Below are positions 57,353-63,975 of a DNA stretch of 64,000 nt, in pieces. The translations under genes were made by a program, and so were the position numbers. Below the pieces are notes generated by a model, which searched no databases, was not told where the DNA came from, and was given only the letters and a program-made list of their open reading frames with translations. Positions within the stretch are counted from its first letter, which is position 1, and each line of letters starts with the position of its first letter. Source of the DNA: a virus. The stretch spans positions 22,616 to 86,615 of IMG/VR virus record IMGVR_UViG_3300042479_000727. The stretch is one strand, 5' to 3'.

Positions 57353-57798
57353 CCAAAAAGTGTTTTGCGGGCTTTGAGCGGAATCTTGCCGCTGGGATAA
57401 TCACGCACTAGATCAGTGCCCTGTTTGAACACTACTCGAACCTTGGGGAACTCTGTAACATCGCTGATGATGTAGTCGATGCTCTCGGCGTGCTCGTGTA
57501 ACACCACTGTGTCGATCTTACGACCCGCCCCTAACATGGTGCTAGGGGCATAGCTGGCTCCACCTTTGGTAAAGCCTTTGAGATCAAACTTGCGTCCAGT
57601 GGTCTTACTCACGTGATCATAGCCCTTGGCGTCCACGAACTCCAAGTCCGGGAACCACGTAGGAATCGTGTGCTCCAAGAACTTGCTGGCCACACGACCG
57701 TCTTGAAACAGAGTGTGCAGTTGCTCCACAGGCATATCTCCAAATTGGATTTTGCCTGTGAAGTCAAATTCGTATGTGGTGTTGTATTGTGTGTTCAT
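57349..57798 (-). CDS. Possible nuclease-fold protein, leaderless start
   Basis: 149 residues from ATG 57798, 6 nt after the -10. FPDLEFVDAKGYDH then GRKFDLKGFTK gives a Glu/Asp, then D-L-K order reminiscent of PD-(D/E)xK nucleases; HEHAESIDYIISDVTEFP follows. The match is weak. If correct it could degrade or nick host DNA. Other possibility: a DNA-binding protein without catalysis. Confidence 0.5.
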   Translation of the reverse strand: MNTQYNTTYEFDFTGKIQFGDMPVEQLHTLFQDGRVASKFLEHTIPTWFPDLEFVDAKGYDHVSKTTGRKFDLKGFTKGGASYAPSTMLGAGRKIDTVVLHEHAESIDYIISDVTEFPKVRVVFKQGTDLVRDYPSGKIPLKARKTLFG

Positions 57799-57804
57799 GC
57801 TTGT

Positions 57805-57833
57805 ATTATAGCAAGGTTTCACCACATTGTCAA
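57805..57833 (-). promoter_or_regulatory. Sigma70 promoter, start site on the ATG
   Basis: TTGACA, 17-nt spacer, TATAAT, then ACAAGC and ATG. Confidence 0.88.
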
Positions 57834-57849
57834 CCACTTGGGAAAGACC

Positions 57850-58176
57850 CTATCCGCGCCTGGGTTTCATCAGAGCCTGTGCCTCTTTGCGCAGTTGTCC
57901 CGCTTCCTTGTACCTGCGGTCTGCCTGCTCCTTGAGGTCAGCTGATCGTGCTTTAGCCAGCTTCCCACCACCAAACTCACGTTCAATGTAAAAGTAGATC
58001 AAGCTGTTCTTGATCATAACAGTAAGGTCACTGCCCGAGTCCTCGGGGCAGATAAAACGCACAGGGCATGAACCCCAACCGCCACTTTCTAGGAACTCTG
58101 CGTAGTATCGTCTGTGATCTTTGTTGTAAGGATCAAAGGCCACCAAGGGCCTTGCTAGGTATTCTAATCTACTCAT
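57850..58176 (-). CDS. Hypothetical protein with charged helical tail
   Basis: 108 residues. A mixed domain up to residue 70 (WGSCPVRFICPEDSGSDL) and a Lys/Arg/Ala-rich helix (KARSADLKEQADRRYKEAGQ). Start overlaps the upstream stop (ATGA). Last gene of a four-gene run from 58623. Function unknown. Confidence 0.6.
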   Translation of the reverse strand: MSRLEYLARPLVAFDPYNKDHRRYYAEFLESGGWGSCPVRFICPEDSGSDLTVMIKNSLIYFYIEREFGGGKLAKARSADLKEQADRRYKEAGQLRKEAQALMKPRRG

Positions 58177-58352
58177 GCTCCTTGGTAGGGACTATAGATC
58201 TCTTCGTCCTCTACATCCTTAACCCCCATGGTCTCAAGTGCACCTAAGACTAGCTCTACAGGGCACTCTAACAAAGCAGCGATCATCTTGGCACTGTGGC
58301 CTTCGATGTATAGTTCTTGGATATCGTAATCCAGATTACTCATTGCGCTCAT
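58173..58352 (-). CDS. Small HTH-like protein
   Basis: 59 residues (or 56 from the second ATG at 58343). LYIEGHSAKMIAALLECPVE then LVLGALETMGV reads as a helix-turn-helix of the sigma-region-4 type. Acidic tail. Translationally coupled on both sides by ATGA overlaps. A regulator or transcription accessory is possible. Confidence 0.6.
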   Translation of the reverse strand: MSAMSNLDYDIQELYIEGHSAKMIAALLECPVELVLGALETMGVKDVEDEEIYSPYQGA

Positions 58353-58474
58353 TTAACAGTCTCCTTCATTACTTCTTGAGTTTTACCAACGGCCTTATCT
58401 ACAGCAGATGCTACACCAGAGATTCCCACTGTGGCCACGAACATACCAGCGATGAATGCCAAAATGATTTTCAT
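58349..58474 (-). CDS. 41-residue membrane peptide
   Basis: MKIILAFIAGMFVATVGISG then a Lys/Val-rich amphipathic helix. One membrane segment or signal anchor. Overlaps its neighbours by TAATG and ATGA. Function unknown. Confidence 0.6.
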   Translation of the reverse strand: MKIILAFIAGMFVATVGISGVASAVDKAVGKTQEVMKETVK

Positions 58475-58623
58475 TAGTCTTCGCTCCATTCACGAAAGTT
58501 AGGTTTAGGATCATTGCGATGTTTGAAACGATACCACAACATCTGAGGAATGCCCATGCGCCAGGCATACATAAAGTCCATTACAATCATACCTGCTACG
58601 AAAGCTAAAATCAGTTCTATCAT
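58474..58623 (-). CDS. 49-residue membrane peptide
   Basis: MIELILAFVAGMIVMDFMYA gives a membrane segment, followed by a basic, aromatic tail (WYRFKHRNDPKP). AAGGAGCG ribosome binding site and its own consensus promoter. It resembles the next peptide in its LAF-x-AGM start, so the two may be related. Confidence 0.65.
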   Translation of the reverse strand: MIELILAFVAGMIVMDFMYAWRMGIPQMLWYRFKHRNDPKPNFREWSED

Positions 58624-58652
58624 TACCGCTCCTTCCTTGTTAATATGTCTAT

Positions 58653-58681
58653 ATTATAACACCAATCTATCCAGATGTCAA
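58653..58681 (-). promoter_or_regulatory. Sigma70 promoter
   Basis: TTGACA, 17-nt spacer, TATAAT, for the four-gene run 58623 to 57850. Confidence 0.88.
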
Positions 58682-58746
58682 CACCTAGATTACACGCACA
58701 CGTAAGCAGCGGGGCCTGTGGCATTTGTGCCACAACCCCTGGCACT

Positions 58747-58815
58747 TCAGTCTGAGTGTGGTGGTAGATCATAGTCCATAGGATCGTTAGGGAACCTAGG
58801 TGTGGTAGGGCTCAT
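58747..58815 (-). CDS. 22-residue peptide after the VWA gene
   Basis: MSPTTPRFPNDPMDYDLPPH ends in SD. Its ATG overlaps the VWA gene's stop (ATGA), so it is probably translated. Pro/Asp-rich. A hairpin (GGGG.TTGTGGCA with TGCCACAG.CCCC) follows at about 58712-58738. Confidence 0.35.
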   Translation of the reverse strand: MSPTTPRFPNDPMDYDLPPHSD

Positions 58816-60017
58816 GCAGTCTCCTTCTCATAGATCACAGTCTGACCAAACGGTGCGTTGGCCTGTGTATTGCCTTTGACGATAAAGATTGTATCGCAGT
58901 AGTCCTCGTCACCCCAACCACCGCATGGGTAGCCGTCTGTGAACATAATAAACTTCTTGGGCTGGATACCGTTCTCTTCCATGAATGTCCAATTGACTTC
59001 AAAGTCTGTGCCACCGCCACCCTGTGGTTCATACTCTTCTAACTCGTGACCTTCGTCGTGTGTGATGGTCTTCCAGTTGTAGATGTCTGTGTCAAAGCAC
59101 CACAAGTTAATGCGGAAGTCCTCATACTGATCCATGATGCCTTTGATCTCGCTGAGGAATGCAGTTGCATCTTCGTCACCAATTGAACCTGACATATCAA
59201 TGCTGATTGCCACGTCGATAGTAGTTGCTTCTTTCATGCCCGGCAGTATGGCACCTGAGTGCATACTCTTGCGATTCACACGCTGAAAGGAGTAGTCGTT
59301 GCGAACGATGCTTTGGATCTCTTGTTGCACCAACTGGCGCCAGTCCATCTTAGGCTCAGTCATGTTCTTGATCATACGCATGATGCCTGCAGGAGTCTTG
59401 CCTGCACCTGCGGCCGCGGCACTTTGGATCATTGCGTCTTTGACCTCTTGCTTGATCTTTTCTGCTTCTTCTTTGGTAAGGCTAGGCTTGCCCTTGCCGT
59501 CTTTGGTCTTGTCGCCGCCAGCACCAGCACCTTCTTCTTCTTTGATGTGCTCGTCTAAGAGATCGCCCAATTGCTTGAGCAATTGATCCATAGGGATCTT
59601 CTCTGCCTGCTCATACAATTGATCGTAGATCTCTTCCCAAGCCATGCCGCGATACTTTGGATCATAGCAGATCTTAACTTCAGTGATCTTCTCACCAATG
59701 CGTTCGTCTACAAGGATCTGGTTGACAGCGTAGTCTTGTGCGATGTTCGCCAGCATACGATCTCTGCTACCGCAACGACCAAAGTGATCAAAGATAGCAT
59801 GACAGATCTCATGTGCAAAGAGGAACTCTAGTTTCTTAACACTGAGCTTCTTGACGAACTCTGTGTTATACATAAAGTCACGACCGTTAGTGGCCGCAGT
59901 CGGGCACCAGTCGTCGCTTTGGATCAAACGCATACGAGTGGCCATGTTGCCAAAGAAAGGCGCTTTGAGTAGCAGTCCTACTCGTGCAGTTGTTAGTTTC
60001 TCTACGATTGGGTCCAT
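58812..60017 (-). CDS. VWA-domain protein with zincin motif (DUF2201 type)
   Basis: 401 residues. The N-terminal part has a zinc-metallopeptidase motif, HEICH (residues 69-73) in FLFAHEICHAIFDHFGR. A charged Glu/Lys linker and Ala-rich segment (about 150-215) follow. The C-terminal VWA domain has the metal-dependent adhesion site DMSGS (about 272) and later FTDGYP. This layout matches DUF2201 proteins, which pair with MoxR ATPases, and such a gene follows at 60129-61214. Role unknown: a chaperone- or protease-like complex acting on host or virion proteins is inferred. Start has AAGGAGAGCG. Confidence 0.85.
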   Translation of the reverse strand: MDPIVEKLTTARVGLLLKAPFFGNMATRMRLIQSDDWCPTAATNGRDFMYNTEFVKKLSVKKLEFLFAHEICHAIFDHFGRCGSRDRMLANIAQDYAVNQILVDERIGEKITEVKICYDPKYRGMAWEEIYDQLYEQAEKIPMDQLLKQLGDLLDEHIKEEEGAGAGGDKTKDGKGKPSLTKEEAEKIKQEVKDAMIQSAAAAGAGKTPAGIMRMIKNMTEPKMDWRQLVQQEIQSIVRNDYSFQRVNRKSMHSGAILPGMKEATTIDVAISIDMSGSIGDEDATAFLSEIKGIMDQYEDFRINLWCFDTDIYNWKTITHDEGHELEEYEPQGGGGTDFEVNWTFMEENGIQPKKFIMFTDGYPCGGWGDEDYCDTIFIVKGNTQANAPFGQTVIYEKETA

Positions 60018-60042
60018 GTGTCGCTCTCCTTAGTATGTGTAT

Positions 60043-60071
60043 ATTATAGCATCTATTTACACACCTGTCAA
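60043..60071 (-). promoter_or_regulatory. Sigma70 promoter
   Basis: TTGACA, 17-nt spacer, TATAAT; both hexamers are perfect. Confidence 0.88.
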
Positions 60072-60073
60072 CC

Positions 60074-60111
60074 AAAAAAGGTGGGCGGGCAACTCTGAGA
60101 AGCTCCCGCCC
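60074..60111 (-). terminator. Terminator after the MoxR gene
   Basis: GGGCGGG / CCCGCCC stem with T6 on the minus strand, directly before the VWA promoter. Confidence 0.8.
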
Positions 60112-60128
60112 TTGCTATGGGCGAGGTC

Positions 60129-61214
60129 TTAATTCTCCATAGCACTGAGAACATACTTACCGAAACGCTTGTGGAACTCATCGAAGCTCTTCATCTTCGT
60201 TGCATCCAAAGGCAAGTCATAATTGGTAAGTGCAGTCTTGGCACCCATCACAACCAACTCAGTTGGGAAATTGTCCATCATGTAGCGGAAGAAGCAGTCT
60301 GCCATACCATCCCAACCCTTGGCCTTCTTCTCTGCTTGGTCTTTCAACTCATAGCACAAAGACACGGTCAATGAATACATGGCTGACACTTCTTTGATCT
60401 GCAGGTCCTTGACCTTACCGCTGAGGATGTCCTCTGCCTTAGGCAAGCGTCCTGCAATCTTACGGTGAGCCATAAACTTGGTAGCCAAGCCATCACCAAC
60501 CGCACCAGCGATCAGGGTGGCCAGTGTGTCGTTGTCGCAGTCATCGTCCTGCAGGAGTTCGCTGACGAACACCCAAGAGCGTGGAGTTGCGAATGACTTT
60601 GAAGGGCTCTTAGGATCAAAGTCATACAAGTCTTGCTTGGCAAAACCCACATAACCCAAGACCTCTGGATGCACCTTGTTGAGCGTAGCCCAGTCTTGGA
60701 AGTCATCAAAGTCTACCTTCATCTCCAAGTGGACGAAACGGTTAGCCAACGGAGCTGGCATACGATATGTCACACCACGGTCACCTTCACGGTTACCGGC
60801 GGCAACCACGTCAACACCTGCAGGCAATTTGTATGTGCCTACACGGCGGTTCAGGATCAACTGATAGGCCGCGGCTTGCACGGCTGGGGGAGCGGAGTTC
60901 AACTCATCCAAGAAGATGATTGCGGTGCTCTCTGGGTCTGTAGGCAGTTCGCTGGGAGGAGCCCAGACCATCTTGCCCTGATCAGCATTGTAGTAGGGGA
61001 TACCCTTGATGTCTGTGGGTTCCCACAGGGCCAGTCGAACGTCAACCACTTCACGGCCTGCCTGCTCGCCGATCTGCTTGACAACATCACTCTTGCCAAT
61101 GCCGGGAGGGCCCCACAGGAATGTAGGACGACGAGTTTGAATCGCCTTACGGATCGCCTTCATAGCACCCTTAGGGCCTACTTGACGGACGGAAATATCA
61201 GTTTGCTTTGACAT
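60129..61214 (-). CDS. MoxR-type AAA+ ATPase
   Basis: 361 residues. Walker A GPPGIGKS (35-42), Walker B IIFLDE (99-104) with the MoxR-type LNSAPPAVQAAAYQLIL, sensor-1 AAGN and an arginine finger in PAPLANRFVHLEM. This is the usual ATPase partner of VWA proteins in prokaryotes. It lies upstream of the VWA gene, each with its own promoter and a terminator between, so dosage may differ. Ring-forming remodeller by family. Confidence 0.9.
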   Translation of the reverse strand: MSKQTDISVRQVGPKGAMKAIRKAIQTRRPTFLWGPPGIGKSDVVKQIGEQAGREVVDVRLALWEPTDIKGIPYYNADQGKMVWAPPSELPTDPESTAIIFLDELNSAPPAVQAAAYQLILNRRVGTYKLPAGVDVVAAGNREGDRGVTYRMPAPLANRFVHLEMKVDFDDFQDWATLNKVHPEVLGYVGFAKQDLYDFDPKSPSKSFATPRSWVFVSELLQDDDCDNDTLATLIAGAVGDGLATKFMAHRKIAGRLPKAEDILSGKVKDLQIKEVSAMYSLTVSLCYELKDQAEKKAKGWDGMADCFFRYMMDNFPTELVVMGAKTALTNYDLPLDATKMKSFDEFHKRFGKYVLSAMEN

Positions 61215-61265
61215 AAGACCTCGCTAGTTAAAAACGGTTAAAACAATTAATCTCTCAGTATCATA

Positions 61266-61294
61266 AGTATAACACCAATCTGCTCAGTTGTCAA
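61266..61294 (-). promoter_or_regulatory. Sigma70 promoter
   Basis: TTGACA, 17-nt spacer, TATACT. The stop of the upstream gene (61291) is the TGA inside the -35. Confidence 0.88.
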
Positions 61295-61920
61295 CCTACG
61301 ATTTTCACATAATTCAACTGTGTTGTATTATCGCCACGCTGGGCTTTGACTTTGGCTTTGATGCTGACTGTGCCCTTAAACTCCTCAGAAGCCCAAAAGT
61401 CCACAAAGCTCTCACCCATACGGGCCGTGACACGCCACTTGCCATAGTTCTGGTTCCAGTAGCATTTGATCACTTCGATGTCTCCCTGGATGCGATCACC
61501 AACAGCAGCAACAAGCTGGGTGCTGAACCTGATCTCAGTTGTGAGTTGGTTCTTGGCTTGATCGCGCAGCATAGCAGCTGGCAAGCATGAGACCACAGCG
61601 AAATCAAACATATCGCGACCTGTGAACTCATCCTTTTGGGCGATCTTCAGGGCCTGACGTTCAAAGTCGTTGATCTTGCCTGCGATCTCTTTGAGTAGAA
61701 AGCCGTTGAAGTAGTTGCGAACCTCACGACCCCTCTCGATATCTGCAGCTGTAACCAGCGAGAAGGAGTTGCTGCGGAGCCAATCTTTGACCATCTGCTT
61801 GTTGGCCTGCTTCTCGATCACATCTAGGTTTTGAGCGTATACAGGCTCTTTGAGATAGCCCCCGTTGATACGATCTGCAGCTACCGCGGCACCCCATACT
61901 TGATCTGCTGTGAATTGCAT
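61291..61920 (-). CDS. Hypothetical protein
   Basis: 209 residues, mixed fold, no membrane segment. The C-terminal 80 residues look beta-rich (CYWNQNYGKWRVTARMGESF). No motif recognised. It lies between two AAA+ genes and has its own promoter. AGGAGCGAG upstream. Confidence 0.6.
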   Translation of the reverse strand: MQFTADQVWGAAVAADRINGGYLKEPVYAQNLDVIEKQANKQMVKDWLRSNSFSLVTAADIERGREVRNYFNGFLLKEIAGKINDFERQALKIAQKDEFTGRDMFDFAVVSCLPAAMLRDQAKNQLTTEIRFSTQLVAAVGDRIQGDIEVIKCYWNQNYGKWRVTARMGESFVDFWASEEFKGTVSIKAKVKAQRGDNTTQLNYVKIVG

Positions 61921-61949
61921 ACTCGCTCCTAAGTTCTTACTATGATGCT

Positions 61950-61978
61950 AGTATACTATCATTTATCCAATCTGTCAA
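61950..61978 (-). promoter_or_regulatory. Sigma70 promoter
   Basis: TTGACA, 17-nt spacer, TATACT. Confidence 0.88.
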
Positions 61979-62001
61979 CCTCTTTTGGAGAGTGCCGGCC
62001 A

Positions 62002-62033
62002 AAGAAAAAGGGTGTTGCTTTTACACAACACCC
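62002..62033 (-). terminator. Terminator
   Basis: GGGTGTTG / CAACACCC stem with T5CT3 tail on the minus strand, after the winged-helix gene. Confidence 0.88.
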
Positions 62034-62079
62034 TCCAAAGACGCCCCGGGAGCGAATCGGCTTGTCTTTGAAACCCTAA

Positions 62080-62349
62080 TTAAAGAGTGATGCCCAATGC
62101 CTTGGCCTTGTAGCCTAGAGCAACGATTTCACGGCTTGGCTGGCCCATCACGTATTCTGTGACAGTCACGCCATTGCCTGCTGTGCGTTGGTTAGCATAA
62201 ACAGCATAACCATTCTGCTTGATGCGGCTGACTTCTGCTGACAGGTTGCCTACACCCATTTTACGAGCTTGAGCTGCTGTAAGAGCTGCACCATTGTAGA
62301 GTGCGTTGAAGACCTTGAAAGTCTTTGTTTCTGGATTGAAACGTTTCAT
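62080..62349 (-). CDS. Winged-helix DNA-binding protein
   Basis: 89 residues. ALTAAQARKMGVGNLSAEVS then RIKQNGYAVYAN is a helix-turn-helix followed by a wing. MKRFNPETKTFKVFNALYNG is the usual lead-in. Probably an early transcription regulator. Its promoter is overlapped by a 9-bp inverted repeat (62383-62415), a likely operator for self-control. Ribosome binding site AAAGGAAA. Confidence 0.75.
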   Translation of the reverse strand: MKRFNPETKTFKVFNALYNGAALTAAQARKMGVGNLSAEVSRIKQNGYAVYANQRTAGNGVTVTEYVMGQPSREIVALGYKAKALGITL

Positions 62350-62382
62350 GTTTAAGTTTCCTTTGTTGTTGAGCTGAACTTC

Positions 62383-62415
62383 ATCAGCGTTTTATTATAA
62401 TAACAGAACGCTGAT
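62383..62415. promoter_or_regulatory. Candidate operator: inverted repeat around a -10 box
   Basis: ATCAGCGTT and AACGCTGAT, 9-bp perfect arms separated by 15 bp; the -10 box is in the middle. Neighbouring promoters lack it. Confidence 0.6.
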
Positions 62416-62425
62416 CTAAGGTCAA
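62397..62425 (-). promoter_or_regulatory. Sigma70 promoter of the winged-helix gene
   Basis: TTGACC, 17-nt spacer, TATTAT; weaker than its neighbours, which fits a regulated promoter. Confidence 0.7.
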
Positions 62426-62427
62426 GC

Positions 62428-62634
62428 TCAATCCTTCCGTTTTACAGACACATTCGCTCGAAAGAACGTGCCCAAGATAACCACAGCACACCATGTCCAA
62501 AATGTGAACTGGATAGCCAGCACAGGGAACAGAGTATTCAGGGCCCAAATCACCAACCAGGGTCCAATGGCCAATAGCAGGATGATCAGTGCTATGGCCA
62601 CGGTGACCTTTACGATACTATCAAACATTTTCAA
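62428..62634 (-). CDS. Small membrane protein
   Basis: 68 residues, two membrane helices (about 8-30 and 37-58), basic C-terminus (VSVKRKD). Overlaps the GcrA-like gene by 14 nt. Function unknown. Confidence 0.6.
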   Translation of the reverse strand: MKMFDSIVKVTVAIALIILLLAIGPWLVIWALNTLFPVLAIQFTFWTWCAVVILGTFFRANVSVKRKD

Positions 62635-62836
62635 TCTCCTCGAGTTCTTGTAGCCGTTTCAGCTCTGCGATCTCTGCATCAATGGCCTTGGTGTTGGTCT
62701 TGAGGTTAGAGCTTCCTTTCTTGTAGACCACCCAATAGTGATCTGCACAATAGCTCTTGCCCTCAAGATTCTTTTGTCCACACATAGTGTAGGGCCACTT
62801 GGTCTGCTCTGACCCTATGTATTGGCACTCACTCAT
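62621..62836 (-). CDS. GcrA-like zinc protein
   Basis: 71 residues. CQYIGSEQTKWPYTMCGQ then GKSYCADHYWVVY matches the C-terminal zinc-binding half of GcrA-type regulators (Cys, Cys, then Y-C-x-x-H). The N-terminal sigma-contacting domain is absent, replaced by a C-terminal charged helix. It may compete with a host regulator; homology is inferred from motif spacing only. Confidence 0.5.
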   Translation of the reverse strand: MSECQYIGSEQTKWPYTMCGQKNLEGKSYCADHYWVVYKKGSSNLKTNTKAIDAEIAELKRLQELEEIENV

Positions 62837-62837
62837 A

Positions 62838-63938
62838 TTAGGCCATGCCCTTCATAACAGTGACCTTGGCCATGTTCTGCCAGTTAGTAGGGAAGCTCTT
62901 CTTCAAGTCTGCACACTTCAAAACAGTTCGCAGGCTCAGCTCTCGCATGTGGCTACGATTCTCAAGGATGAAGTCCACGATCTCGTCCTTAGCAACATCC
63001 TCAAGCTCATAGGAGTCCAACATGCCGTCTTTGACGATCTGCTTGATACGCAGAACCTTCTCACGGTCTGTGTCCATGCGCAGATCGATGAAGTGACAGC
63101 GTGACTCCAATGCCGCCAAGTGCTCCTGCAGTTTCTTAGAGCGAACATTCTCAAACTTCAAGTTGGTGATAAAGATAGCACCGCCCTTGAAATCAAACTT
63201 GTCAGGCACTCCTTCTGAGCGTAGCACACGGCTGTCAGTGTTCCACGAAATGGTACGCTTCTTTGAAGTGTCCAAAGCGGCCTTGAGAATGTTAAGTGCA
63301 ACGTCGTCCAAAAGAATGCTGTCGCAGTCATCGAACACAATGATGTTCTTGGGATCACTGTATTTGTAGAGCTTGCTATACAGGCCAATGGCACTCATAG
63401 CACCCTTGACGATCTCATACTTGGGCTTGCGCTGTCCCATGAGATCGAACAGGTCATCTTTGGCTAGAACTTCTTCAACACCAAAGCTCTTGCCCACACC
63501 TGGAGGGCCTGTGACAATCATAGCACGAACGTCACCAGTCTTGACTGCTTTGGTCATGTCCTTGAGGATCTCAAAGCGCAGTCTAGTGCGCTCAATGATC
63601 TGCTCATCAGTTTCGTCTGCGACAGCAGAGTCTGGCACTTTGACCTGGCTAAAGTCTGTAACAGTAGCATCGTTCTTGCCAGCCTTAGCGGGTTTAGCCA
63701 GAGCCTGCAACATGGTAACACCAGCAGGAGCCGCCATGGTAGCAATGTCACTTTGGTTGCACCAGACCTTACAGGTCTCACCGCCACCCTTGATGTTGTA
63801 GCCTGAACGAGCCTTGATGTAGCCTTCCCAACCGTTGTTGGCTTCTGTGACAAAGTCCCCAACCATATCCAGCTCAATGCCGGGATAGATCTGATTGCTT
63901 TTGGCGCCGTATTGGCCTTGGCTTAGTGTGATACGCAT
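62838..63938 (-). CDS. AAA+ ATPase
   Basis: 366 residues from ATG 63938 (AGGAGCGAAA upstream). A unique N-terminal domain (1-110) is followed by the ATPase core: GPPGVGKS (144-151), NIIVFDDCDS (Walker B), and ITNLKFENVRS (sensor-1 region). It differs from MoxR proteins; the N-terminal beta domain may bind DNA or a protein partner. First gene of a three-gene run with the GcrA-like and membrane genes. Confidence 0.8.
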   Translation of the reverse strand: MRITLSQGQYGAKSNQIYPGIELDMVGDFVTEANNGWEGYIKARSGYNIKGGGETCKVWCNQSDIATMAAPAGVTMLQALAKPAKAGKNDATVTDFSQVKVPDSAVADETDEQIIERTRLRFEILKDMTKAVKTGDVRAMIVTGPPGVGKSFGVEEVLAKDDLFDLMGQRKPKYEIVKGAMSAIGLYSKLYKYSDPKNIIVFDDCDSILLDDVALNILKAALDTSKKRTISWNTDSRVLRSEGVPDKFDFKGGAIFITNLKFENVRSKKLQEHLAALESRCHFIDLRMDTDREKVLRIKQIVKDGMLDSYELEDVAKDEIVDFILENRSHMRELSLRTVLKCADLKKSFPTNWQNMAKVTVMKGMA

Positions 63939-63975
63939 GGATTTCGCTCCTGTGTGTGTTGTTAACATAGTCTCT

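Noticed and set aside
58700-58745. Repeat of GGGGCCTGTGG shared with about 54750
   Set aside because: A similar short string occurs only twice and lies within terminator-like hairpins; too little for a repeat family or attachment site.
58835-59831. Open frames on both strands inside the VWA gene
   Set aside because: Shadows of a long, clearly conserved coding sequence; composition is unlike the neighbours.
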